Under the pieces are notes generated by a model. That model worked only from the letters and a program-made list of their open reading frames with translations, did no database searches and had not been told where the DNA came from. Positions 14,580-24,900 of a stretch of DNA of 25,465 bases are shown one piece after another. Within the stretch, counting starts at the first letter, position 1, and the number at the start of each line of letters is the position of its first letter. The stretch spans positions 1 through 25,465 of the forward strand of contig JBIICS010000029.1 of the NCBI GenBank assembly GCA_044238735.1, written 5' to 3'. The stretch is from JBIICS01 sp044238735 (GTDB taxonomy: Bacteria; Bacteroidota; Bacteroidia; UBA4408). A program made the translations under genes and the position numbers.

Positions 14580-17021
14580 TTTTCTGGACTCCAGAATGAA
14601 GAGTAAACTTAACGAAGCTAATACGGAAGGAACAAAATGCTTTAATCCCGGGTACTCAAAATGAAAAAGATTCTGTAGGAACTTAAAACTATGGATGCTT
14701 AGTAAAATAATGATAGAACCTGTAATTATAAATAAAGCCGACTTGCTTTTTTGTGTAAATAGATGTTTAAAGCTTCTGGTGTTTGAAAGATTGGTAATGA
14801 TTAAAAAGATGTTTCCAATAATCAGAGTGGTAAAAGCAATTGCCCTCACTTCCCCTTCGGTATGCCCTTCATTAATTGAAATGAAATGAACAATAAGCAC
14901 TGTAATTAATAGTAATAAACCTTGTATTAAACTAAATGAGATTTTTGTGAAACCAAAGAACTTCAAATCGGTTTTACGGGGAGGTCGATTCATTATTCCC
15001 TTTTCTTCTTCTTCCGATTCAAAAGCTATGGAACAGATAGGATCAATAATCAGTTCCATAAAAACTATATGGAGCGGAAAAAGAAAAAGGGGCATTTGCT
15101 CATAAAAAGCCGGAATTAATGTTAAGCCTATAATCGGAATGTGAATGGCTAGAATATACGACATCGCTTTCTGAAGATTATCAAATATTCTTCTGCCTAA
15201 TCGTATAGCAGATACTATGGATGCAAAATTATCATCTAATAAAACCAGAGAAGATGCTTCGCGGGCAACATCGGTTCCTTTATTACCCATGGCTATGCCT
15301 ATATGAGCTGCCTTTAGTGCGGGAGCATCATTAACCCCATCACCAGTCATGGCTACAACCTCATTATTGGCTTTTAAAGCATTTACAATTCTTAGTTTCT
15401 GATCTGGCCTTACTCTTGCAAAAATATGAACAGATTCTATTTTAAGTGTTAGTTCTTCATCATTAAGTTTATTTAGTTCTTCACCGGTAATGATGTAATC
15501 ATTTTTAAGTCCGGCTTGCTTGGCAATGCTTTTAGCAGTTGAAGGATAATCACCTGTAATCATCATAATTTTTATGCCGGCACTATAGCATTCTTTTATG
15601 GCGGAAGGCACTTCGGGCCTTATAGGATCCTCAAGCGCTATTAAACCTAAATAGGTAAGAGGTAATTTTTTTTGAGAATCTGGTATGGTTAATTCATTAA
15701 TATTTCCACGGGCAACACCTAAAACGCGATATCCTCTTTTCGCTAATTCTTCAACCTTATGCAACTCTTTTGATGTTTCTTCAGAATTAAGCATGCATAA
15801 CATAAAAATCGATTCAGGGGCCCCTTTTGTATATACATTTAAAAATTCATCTTCTTTATAAACTCTACTAATAGCCAGTAAGTCTTTTGTTAACGGATAT
15901 TCTTTTATAAGAGGTTTGTGTATATTTAATGAAACGTTAAACTGCTCTGCAGCTTTAAAAAAAGCTTTTTCCATTGGATCAACAGTATCAATTTTACTGG
16001 CATAACAGGCGCTAATTAGTATTTCAGAATTTGATTTATAATTTTTACTAAACTCATCATGGCTAATTATTTCCATGTTATAAGCTGCAATTTCGGAAAC
16101 CTGCATTTGATTTTGGGTGATTGTACCTGTTTTATCGCTGCATAAAACGGTGGCCGATCCTAAGGTTTCTATAGTTGAAGGTTTGCGTGTTAAAACATTT
16201 TTTTTGGAGAGACGCCACGATCCCAGTGCTAAAAATACAGTTAAAACTACCGGAAATTCTTCGGGGAGTATTGCCATGGAGGAAGATAATCCGTTTAACA
16301 ACGACTGTATAAAGTTGCCTCTTGTAAAATAAAACAGCGTAACTACGCAAATACTAATAAAGATTCCCGCTATTGAAATTTGCTTAATAAATAATTTCAT
16401 TTCCTTTTGTAGGCGGGTTGGTGATTCTTCTATGGTATTTAAACTTTTAGCTATTTTACCCATTTCGGTATTTATCCCGGTTCGTGTTGTAATAGCAAAG
16501 GCACTGCCAGCTGTTACCAAGGTTCCGCTGTATAACACATTATTTTTTTCTACATCTTTTTCAGCATGAAGAGATTCCCCTGTAATAATGGATTCATCAA
16601 CGGTAAGGTTTAGACAATTTACAATTTCTGCATCTCCCGCTATTCTGTCTCCTTCACGTATAATCATTAAATCACCGGGAACTAATTCTCTGCCAGGGAT
16701 CCTTATTTCTAAACCATCTCTTATAACTAAAACGCGCGGACTGGATAATTTTTTTAAAGCTTCTAATGCCTTTTCTGTTTTCTGATGTTGTAAAAAGGTG
16801 ATGGTGATAATTATTATAATTGATGAAAGTAGAATGAAACCTTCTTTAACATCCCCCAGGGTAATGTAAAGCCCACCGCAAACTATTAAGAGAATAAACA
16901 TAGGTTCTCTCATTACCTCAAATGCAATTTCCCAAATTCTTTTTGGTTTTGCATCGGGCAATTCGTTGTACCCATAAGTGGTTAAAATATTATGCGCTTC
17001 GTTATTTGATAATCCTTTCAA
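14544..17021 (-). CDS. P-type cation-transporting ATPase (P2-like, PEEFP group)
   Basis: 825 aa, full length. In order: a cation-ATPase N-terminal segment (about 1-45, LTTYGYNELP); TM1-2; the actuator domain with TGES in SIITGES; TM4 with PEEFP at 253-257; the phosphorylation site SDKTGT with D296; an N-domain of about 130 residues; the hinge MTGDGVNDAPALKAAHIGIA; and six C-terminal helices including HIVFMELIIDPICSIAFESE. The layout is of P2A/P2B-type Ca2+/cation pumps, but canonical SERCA has PEGLP, and PEEFP differs, so ion specificity is not settled. It has no metal-binding domain typical of P1B pumps. It is transcribed downstream of the M42 gene across 231 nt. Confidence 0.92.
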   Translation of the reverse strand: MKGLSNNEAHNILTTYGYNELPDAKPKRIWEIAFEVMREPMFILLIVCGGLYITLGDVKEGFILLSSIIIIITITFLQHQKTEKALEALKKLSSPRVLVIRDGLEIRIPGRELVPGDLMIIREGDRIAGDAEIVNCLNLTVDESIITGESLHAEKDVEKNNVLYSGTLVTAGSAFAITTRTGINTEMGKIAKSLNTIEESPTRLQKEMKLFIKQISIAGIFISICVVTLFYFTRGNFIQSLLNGLSSSMAILPEEFPVVLTVFLALGSWRLSKKNVLTRKPSTIETLGSATVLCSDKTGTITQNQMQVSEIAAYNMEIISHDEFSKNYKSNSEILISACYASKIDTVDPMEKAFFKAAEQFNVSLNIHKPLIKEYPLTKDLLAISRVYKEDEFLNVYTKGAPESIFMLCMLNSEETSKELHKVEELAKRGYRVLGVARGNINELTIPDSQKKLPLTYLGLIALEDPIRPEVPSAIKECYSAGIKIMMITGDYPSTAKSIAKQAGLKNDYIITGEELNKLNDEELTLKIESVHIFARVRPDQKLRIVNALKANNEVVAMTGDGVNDAPALKAAHIGIAMGNKGTDVAREASSLVLLDDNFASIVSAIRLGRRIFDNLQKAMSYILAIHIPIIGLTLIPAFYEQMPLFLFPLHIVFMELIIDPICSIAFESEEEEKGIMNRPPRKTDLKFFGFTKISFSLIQGLLLLITVLIVHFISINEGHTEGEVRAIAFTTLIIGNIFLIITNLSNTRSFKHLFTQKSKSALFIITGSIIILLSIHSFKFLQNLFHFEYPGLKHFVPSVLASLSLLFILESRKLKYLFTNGSKS

Positions 17022-17204
17022 TCCTTTTTATTTTGTTTTGAAATTAAGAATAAACTACAGAAAAAGAGTTTATCTTTTTTATTAGTTAATCTTAACCGGA
17101 TTGAATCAAGTTTTTGAATGTATGATTCTATGAAAGTTCCTGATGTTTAGTATTAATTTTTTAATTATGATAATGAACAAATCAAGTTAGTCTCTATTAT
17201 TAAA

Positions 17205-17224
17205 GAAAGTTACCTAAAACTTTC
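17205..17224 (-). terminator. Candidate terminator after the M42 peptidase gene
   Basis: A perfect 7-bp stem GAAAGTT/AACTTTC with a 6-nt loop lies 29 nt past the M42 stop on the minus strand. It is followed by TTTAAT rather than a long U tract. It is plausible but weak. The rest of the 17022-17252 gap is AT-rich with no gene and no perfect TAnnTTTG for the ATPase. Confidence 0.4.
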
Positions 17225-17252
17225 AAATTATAATCAAATATTAACTTTTTAA

Positions 17253-18332
17253 TTACTTGAACGACCAGTCGTATTTGTCCAAATTCTCAATACAGACTTT
17301 AAGCAATTGAATGCTATCTGTTATGTCGGATTTATTACACATTTCAACCACTTGATGTATGTGGCGGGTTGGAATGGAAACAGCACCACTAATTGCCCCA
17401 CCCGGGTTCATGCGTTGAATTCCCGCAGTATCTGTACCCCCCGCAGCTAAAATCTCAAGCTGATATTTTATCTTGTTTTTAACGGCAATTTCTTTCATGT
17501 AATTTACCATTCTGTAATCACATATAGTCATTGCATCCATAACTTTAATAGCTGCCCCATCTCCTAGTTTTGTGCATATGTCTTGTGCCTTTGCTCCCGG
17601 AACATCATAAGCAAGCGTGGTGTCTAATCCAAAACCAAAATCGGGTTGTATCTCTAAGGCGGATGCATTGGCTCCTCTAATGCCCACCTCCTCCTGAACA
17701 GTAAAAACGCCATAAACATCATAAGCATATTTCTTAAGATTTCTTAGCGTTTCTATTAATATAAACACGGATACGCGATTATCCAAAGACTTTACATTAA
17801 CACAATTACCCATTTCTATTAAATGACGTTCCCGTGTAACAGCATTACCAACTGATACTATTTTTTCTACTTCTTTTTTAGGCATTCCTAAATCAATAAA
17901 ATAGTCTGTTATTGGCACAACTCTGCTTCGTTCTTCTTGTGTCATTACATGTATCGGTTTGCTGCCCATTACGCCTATAACATCTTTTTTGCCATGCACA
18001 ATTACTCTTTGTGCTGTAAGTGTTTTAGGGTCAAATCCGCCTAAAGGGATAAATCGAAGAAAGCCATCACTATCTATATGCGTTACAATAAAGCCAATTT
18101 CATCCATGTGGGCAGCAATCATTACCTTTTTAGATTTAGAACCGCCGTGTAAACTTCCTTTTTTAAAGGTAACCACGTTGCCCATATTATCAATTCGGTA
18201 CTCATCTACCAGCGATTTAATTTCCCGAATTACCAGCTCCCGAATTATTTGCTCAAAGCCAGGTGCACCGGGTGTTTCACATATTTCGGCCAGTAATTTG
18301 GTTTTAAAATCTTTTTTTATTTGAGCACACAT
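17253..18332 (-). CDS. M42-family aminopeptidase (TET/FrvX-like)
   Basis: 359 aa. It is a cytosolic dimetal aminopeptidase that usually assembles into tetrahedral dodecamers and trims peptides from the proteasome/Clp pathway. Metal and catalytic residues follow the family order: H75 and D77 in AAHMDEIGF, bridging D184 in SLDNRVSV, the catalytic E214/E215 in VQEEVG, D237 in GLDTT, and the last His in the TRHIHQVVEM stretch (H324/H326). A beta-barrel insertion lies between H75 and D184 as expected (GFDPKTLTAQRV region). The ATG at 18332 is preceded at 15 nt by a perfect -7 element. No partner genes are adjacent. Confidence 0.93.
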   Translation of the reverse strand: MCAQIKKDFKTKLLAEICETPGAPGFEQIIRELVIREIKSLVDEYRIDNMGNVVTFKKGSLHGGSKSKKVMIAAHMDEIGFIVTHIDSDGFLRFIPLGGFDPKTLTAQRVIVHGKKDVIGVMGSKPIHVMTQEERSRVVPITDYFIDLGMPKKEVEKIVSVGNAVTRERHLIEMGNCVNVKSLDNRVSVFILIETLRNLKKYAYDVYGVFTVQEEVGIRGANASALEIQPDFGFGLDTTLAYDVPGAKAQDICTKLGDGAAIKVMDAMTICDYRMVNYMKEIAVKNKIKYQLEILAAGGTDTAGIQRMNPGGAISGAVSIPTRHIHQVVEMCNKSDITDSIQLLKVCIENLDKYDWSFK

Positions 18333-18347
18333 ATCCTAATTTTTTTA

Positions 18348-18355
18348 CAAAATTA
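18348..18355 (-). promoter_or_regulatory. Bacteroidota -7 element for the M42 peptidase gene
   Basis: The minus strand reads TAATTTTG (perfect TAnnTTTG), 15 nt before the ATG at 18332. No exact TTTG is found 19 nt further upstream. The implied leader is about 10 nt. Confidence 0.45.
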
Positions 18356-18635
18356 AGCAGTAGTTGTGAATAAACTTCATAAACTGAATTTTTTTAGCTA
18401 AAAACTGGATTTTGGTTATAAATTATAATCAATCATTCAATTTAAACGACCTAATTTTTTACCGTTACGCTTATGTTTGGGCAGTAATTTTTTAAAAAAT
18501 AAATAAGGCAATTCCCTTTAAAAAGGTAAATTAAAGTGTCTTCAGAATTATAAAAAACACATACTTCGCTCAATAAGTTAGCTTAAAAACCAATGTTGTA
18601 ACAGACTTAATTATAGTGTTTTAAGGAGGCAAAAA

Positions 18636-18722
18636 ATGATAATTGTCATTTGTAAAATTTTATTTTCAAATTGCTCAAAATCCTTGATACCGAAAGGCTC
18701 TATACTGATTTTTACTCGGTAA
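18636..18722 (+). CDS. Possible 28-codon leader peptide ORF
   Basis: A perfect Shine-Dalgarno, AAGGAGG at 18623-18629, stands 6 nt before an ATG that opens a 28-codon frame ending in TAA at 18720-18722. The peptide starts MIIVICKILF, so it is hydrophobic, with two Cys and several Lys/Ser, and ends IFTR. The stop codon lies in the right arm of an inverted repeat. Strong SDs are rare in this window, where most genes have none, which makes the spacing notable. It could be a leader peptide or small membrane protein, or chance. There is no homology evidence. Confidence 0.3.
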   Translation: MIIVICKILFSNCSKSLIPKGSILIFTR

Positions 18723-18727
18723 TCAGT
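18704..18727 (+). other. Inverted repeat overlapping the mini-ORF stop codon
   Basis: ACTGATT at 18704-18710 and AATCAGT at 18721-18727 form a perfect 7-bp stem with a 10-nt loop. An alternative fold pairs TTAC with GTAA around a 3-nt TCG loop. No U tract follows, so it is not a standard terminator; a regulatory hairpin in the leader is possible. Confidence 0.4.
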
Positions 18728-18914
18728 GATAAAAATAGCTGAAAATAAATTTGTTTTTTTATTTTCTTTTTTTAAATTTAGAGGAATCAAAGGTGTTATT
18801 TAATGTTAAACTTAAATTAAAAAGGATGTTTATTTTTAGTAGGGCAAACCCTTTAGATTTTAATTATTTGAAAAACAAGTTGTTAGTCTGTATAGATAAG
18901 TAATATTATAGAGT

Positions 18915-21900
18915 ATGATTAAATTTTTACCACGGATTATTTTATTTTTTATAGTTGGTTTAAACATGCTAAACCAGGTTAGGGGAGCTAATTGGTATTC
19001 CCGATCCGGACAAACTATTCCAACTACTTTGACCAACTGGACGGCCAACCCTAATGGCACGGGTGCTAGCCCATCTAATTTTACTACTGCTACTGATACT
19101 TTTTTTATACAAGCTACTCACAATTATACCCAAACGGCTGCCTGGGTTTTAGGAGCAGATGTTCATCTTCAAATTTTAGGAACACTTAATTTTGCTAATT
19201 CTAATTTTACGGTAGGAGGCACAACCACTATAAGAAGCGGTGGGATTATAACGGATAACAACAATGCGGGAACTAATACTTTTACTGGTTTGTTAACTAT
19301 CCAAACCGGGGGGTCACTTAATACTGCAAATACCTCTCCTTTTGTGTTCAGCGGAGGTATTTCTAATTCAGGTACTTTAAATAAATCCGGTACAGGTGCA
19401 GTTACTTTTAATGCCACTCAAACATTCAGTTTAAATGCTGCAGTTACTTCATTTAGTGGAGATATTACCGTTACTTCCGGTACCTTAACTATAAATGGTA
19501 ATAATCCTTTAACCATACCCGGTAGTTTAACGTCTAATGCAGGTTCATCTATTTTAATATCAAACACAGGCTCATTTACTGTTTCGGGAACCACAACTAT
19601 TAGTGGTGGATTAACCGACAACAATAACGCTGCTGTTACAACCTTTACCGGTATACTTACTCTTACTTCCGGAACATTAGATTTATCTGCATTAAGTACC
19701 GCTAATTGTGTTATAAATGGTGGTATTACTTATACCGCCGGAACATTTAATGTGCCTAATGTTACTATTGGACCCTCTGGTTCTGCACCAAGAACAATTA
19801 CAGCTTCCTCTGCTATTAATTGGTTAGCACAAAATATAGTTTTTTCGGGTACGGGAGCTGTTACCTTTACCGGAAATGGAGGAACCACCATTGGGGGTTC
19901 TGCAAATATTAATATTCCCGCTGCGTTAAATATATCTGGTTCGTTATTAATTTCTACTTCTGGCGCTTTCAATGTGGCTGGTGCCACTGTAATTAGTGGA
20001 GTGGGTAATTTAACTGATAATAATAATGCTGCCTCCTCAACTTTTACCGGCTCGGTTACACTTACTGCCGGAACTCTTGATTTATCTGCCCTTAATACGG
20101 CTAATTGTGTTATGAATGGTGGTATAACTTATACCGCAGGTACCTTTAATGTGCCTAATGTTACCATTGGAACTGCCGGAAACATAACATTAAATGCCAC
20201 ATCAGCTATAAATTGGCTTGCTCAAAATATTGCTTTTACCGGTGCGGGAACTGTAACTTTTACTGGTTCCGGTGGAACCACCTTGGGAGGAACCGGCAAT
20301 ATAAGTATCCCACAAAATTTAATTGTTTCAGGCTCACTTTTAATTTCAACAGCTGGTTCGTTTAGTGTGGCCGGAGCCACTACTGTAAATGGCACAGGAA
20401 GCTTAACCGAAAATAATAATGCCACAGTATCAACCTTTACAGGTTTAGTTACGCTTACTGCCGGAACATTAGATTTATCTGCCTTGAGCACGGTAAATTG
20501 CGTAATGAATGGGGGGATTACATGCACCGCTGGTACTTTTAATGTACCCAATGTTACCATAGGAACTGCTGGAAATAGAACAGTAACTGCTACATCAGCT
20601 ATTAATTGGCTGGCTCAAAACATCGCTTTCACTGGTGCAGGCACAATCACCTTTACCGGTGCTGGAGGAACAACCCTTGGTGGAACTGGAAATATTAATG
20701 TTCCCCAAAATTTATCCGTATTTAACGGCCCACTTTTAATTTCAACTTCAGGGGCGTTTAATGTAACTGGAACAACTTCAATAAGTGGCACTGGAAGTTT
20801 AACCGATAATAATAATGGTGCCGCCTCTACTTTTACTGGCCTGGTTACATTAACCGCCGGCACTTTGGACTTATCCGCCCTAAATTCAGCAAACTGTATA
20901 TTTAACGGAGGTATCACATACACTGCCGGTACCTTTAATGTTACGAGCGCTACAATAGCAACGGCTACTACGGTTACTGCAACTTCTGCTATAAATTGGA
21001 TGTCTGATAACCTTGCCTTTACCGGTTCGGGCCTTCTTACTATCTCTGGTGCTGGTGGCGTTGTAATTTCTGGAACCGCCGCTCTAAATATTCCAGGAGC
21101 TCTCACTGTTAATGCATCTTCTTCACTCAGACTGGATCTCAGTGGTATTACAACTATTTCCGGGGCAACTACTTTTAATGGATTATTCGATTTAAATGGA
21201 AAAACAGCCCGCTTATTATCAGCCAGTACTATTGGAGCAAGTGGGAGATTAAATATTGGTCCAAATGGAGTTTTAAGAGTTGCCAGTGGAGTTAATATTG
21301 CGTGCTCGGGTGTTTTCAGGGTAGTGGGCTCTTCAGGTAGTCCGGCAACCATTACTAATGATGGTTCGGGAACATATACAATGTCTTTTGGAGCAGCTAC
21401 TTCAGTATTTCATGCTAATAATGGCATCATTGAATATACTGGTGGAGCTGGTATTACAATTACTAACGGTAGCATTGATGCAACTAATAATTTAAGTAAT
21501 ACTACTTTCCGCAATGGTTCAGGAACGGCTTATATGACCATTACAACTCCTGTAAATTTGGCTTCTACCGTTGTGGGGGCCGTTTTTGAATCCGGGCCAA
21601 CTTTTAATATTTCACGTACAAGTGGAACGGGAGCAATCACATTTACAAATGCGGGCGGCGCATTGGCCTCAGGAACTGCAGGAGAAGGAAACGATAATGA
21701 TAATGGGAATCCTGGTACTTTATTAATATGGTCTACCTCTGGATCTACTTTTTACAGCCAGGGTAATGCAAACTTCAGCAGTTTAACCAATTGGAATTCA
21801 TTACCTGCCGGCGGAGGTACTAATCCTACCACTAATAAATTAACTGACGGATCCAGTATTTTTATTGTTCAGGACTTTGATGCTGTTATAATTGATCAGG

Positions 21901-24900
21901 ACATTAGCCTTAAGGCACTGTCTCTTCTAAATGGAGCCACCTTAACATTTGGTAATAATGCAACCGGACGGACAGTGGTTTTAGATTCCACTTTAAATAT
22001 CTCTTCGGGTGCTATTGTAAATATTGGTGCATCCAGTGCGAGCCATGTTTTAACCATCAGAGGGAATTTGATAAATAATGGTCAAGCTAACTTTGCGCCA
22101 ACCTCTTCTCGTGTAATAAATGTGAATTTAGACGGAGCAAGTGGAACAATTTCAGGAACTACTTCTCCCATATTTAATAACATTACCATTAACTCACCCA
22201 CTGTACCCTTTAGTTCAGTTGTCTATACAACTACTTTGCCTCTCGATATAAATGGAACAGTTACTCTTAATGCCAATGCTGTTTTTAACGATGGTGGATT
22301 AAACCACACCATTGGTGGAAACTGGTATCAGCGATCTACCACAGCCTTAGTTAGTACCGGTACATTAACTTTTGATGGAAATACTGTTCAGTCAATTGGT
22401 AGTTCTGCCCCGTATAATTTTGGAATAACGTTTAATAATTTAACGCTTTCCAATGCGCTTAGTGTTGTTTTCAATACAGCTTGTACAGTAAACGGAGCAT
22501 TCCTTATTACCAGTAATACCGCAGTTTCTACTGGAGCTAGTAATCAAACTTTTAATGGTAATTTTTCTGTTGCTGGCGGAAGTTCTTATTCATCCTCTGC
22601 AACTACAATATTTAATGGTACCTCTGCACAGTCAATCGATTTCTCTAATTGTTTCTTTTCTGCCATTACCTTTTCTAATTCTGGTATTAAAAATACGCTC
22701 GGAATCGTTACAAACGCAATATCTGGATTAACCACAATTTCTGCCGGAACTACGGTAGATGGTCCATTAATCTTTTTAACTAACTCCCGATTATTGGTAA
22801 ACGGAACCTGCAACTGGTCGGGTACTTTAACATTTTCGGGTACTGCACCGGGTAACCCTAGTATATACACTACCTCTGCTACCAACACCATGTCCCTTGG
22901 TACGGCCGATGTTATAATTGATGGGCAACATTGGGCAGGTTTTGCCGCTCCGGCTACCGCAAACAATATAATAATGGGAGGTAATTTAACTATTAAACAA
23001 AGTTCTGCCACCAGTTATTTGGTTATTACCAATAATACAACTATAACCGGTACCGCATCTAAAACTTTTACCATAGATCCGGCAACAACCGGCGTAAATG
23101 TAATTTTATATTGCAGAGGAGTGGATAATTTTCCAACAGGTTTCGGAACGGTTCAAATCGGCCCAACCTCACATGTAATTTATGATGCTACTTTTTCACA
23201 AACCGTTCGTGGAAATTTATCGTATGGTAATTTAAGGGGTGCAACATCAGGCACTAAAACAGCAGACGGGCCTTTGGATATAAACGGCTCCTTGCAATTA
23301 TATAATGGTATAACCTTCGATCTTAATGGTTTTGATCACACCCTGGAAGGTAATATTGACGATAGTGGAACCCCAACAGTAATTAATACCAATAATACAG
23401 GTACTTTTACTATGGATGCGCCAGACGCTAACCAAATATTCGCTGTAAACTCAACAGGTACTTATACATTTAACAACTTTAGTATTACCCAAACGCTTCC
23501 AACAGCTACCCGGACTAAAACGTTTAGAAGACCTTATAACATTACCGGAAATTTCTCGATGAGTAATCCGGCAGGAGACGATGTTATTTTGTTATCGGTA
23601 GACTTGATTCAAAATGATATCAACGCCATAGGCTCATCAAATACTTTTACACTTGGATCTAACGTTTGGTTAAATATTCAGCATCCTGATTTTGGTGCTT
23701 CTACCATGCCAACCTTCGAAGGGGCAAAAAGCATGGACCCTGCCAGTGTTTTTAATTATAATGGTTCTAACCAAACAATAGCAAATGGCTTCACTTATGG
23801 CAGCATTTTTATCTCCGGTAGTTTAAACAAAACAGCAACTGCCTCGCTGGATATTAACGGATATATCAATGGTAATTCCGGGGTATTTGTTGACGGCGGC
23901 TTCCCTCACACCGTTGCGGGTAATTGGTTATTAAACTCAACTATTTATGCTAACCCAACTTCACTAATAACATTGGATGGTGTAAATCAGGGGGTTTTAA
24001 CAGGTGGTAACGTGTGTACCTTTGCTAATTTAACATCTGCAGGAAGTGGAACTAAAACTATGAATGGTTCTACCATTACTATTTTAAATAACTTTAATAT
24101 TAATAACGGCTCTACTTTTGATGCTAATACCAGAAGTATTGTAATTCGTGGTGACTGGATTCAGCAACCGACCGGGATATTCAGTCAATTAGTTGGAGCC
24201 TTAGTTTTATTTAATGGGACTACTGCAAATCAAAATATAACCAGTAATGACTTAAGTGCATTTGGTGGAATAAGGGTAAATAAACCAACCGCTAATAGGT
24301 TGGTTAAACTAAACTCAACTATAAATATCGATGGTTTTTTAGATGTATACGGACCTAATGATCCCCCCGCACTTCCCACACCAACCTCCCTTGATGGTGC
24401 CTTCGATTTTTCAAATCAGAATATTTATGTGGGTGATAATTTCTTTTTTAGAACAGGTTCCGGATTAATATCTAACGGTAGTACACTATATCTCGATGGT
24501 TCAAACAGCCAAGATATAATTATGAATTGCACGGGTTGTTCTTTAAACAATCTGGAATTATCAAATGCTGGAGCTAAGACTCTTAATAGAGCAATAGGAA
24601 ACTTAGTAGATGTTAACGGATATGTTAACATTAACGGTGCAACTTTTAATGGGTCTTCAAATGGTATAGATTTAACAGTTGCGGGCGATTGGACAAATAG
24701 CGGCGTTTTCCAACATAATGGAAGAACCGTAACCTTTGATGGCGCTAATCAGTTAATTGGTCAGAGTACTTTTGGAAATGTTGTATTAAGCGGAACAGGA
24801 ACCAAAACCCTTGGGGGTAGTATTTCTTTAAGTAACAGTTTAACAATCGGAACTAATATAACGTTTGACGTAACAACGGCTAATTATGGGATAAGTGTGG

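Larger units (their letters stand above)
18356..18914 (+). promoter_or_regulatory. Gene-poor leader region upstream of the giant surface-protein gene
   Basis: About 560 nt of strongly AT-rich sequence contain no long coding frame. Two perfect plus-strand TAnnTTTG elements occur, TATGTTTG at 18472-18479 and TAAATTTG at 18746-18753, neither with a convincing -33 box; they would give leaders of about 430 or 155 nt. Small palindromes such as TTTTTTAAAAAA (about 18488) and CCTTTAAAAAGG (about 18514) are present. A mini-ORF and a hairpin inside it are listed separately. No tRNA or known riboswitch is recognised. Confidence 0.4.

Noticed and set aside
18635..18650. ATGATAATTGTCAT as a Fur/PerR-type operator
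   Set aside because: It is an imperfect 14-bp palindrome that does not fit the 7-1-7 layout; in AT-rich DNA this is likely chance.
19169..24631. Several open frames of 68-245 codons on the minus strand opposite the giant gene
   Set aside because: They are Pro/Val/Lys-rich mirror images of the Gly/Thr/Asn-rich codons, with no recognisable domain, start context or family; they are composition shadows.
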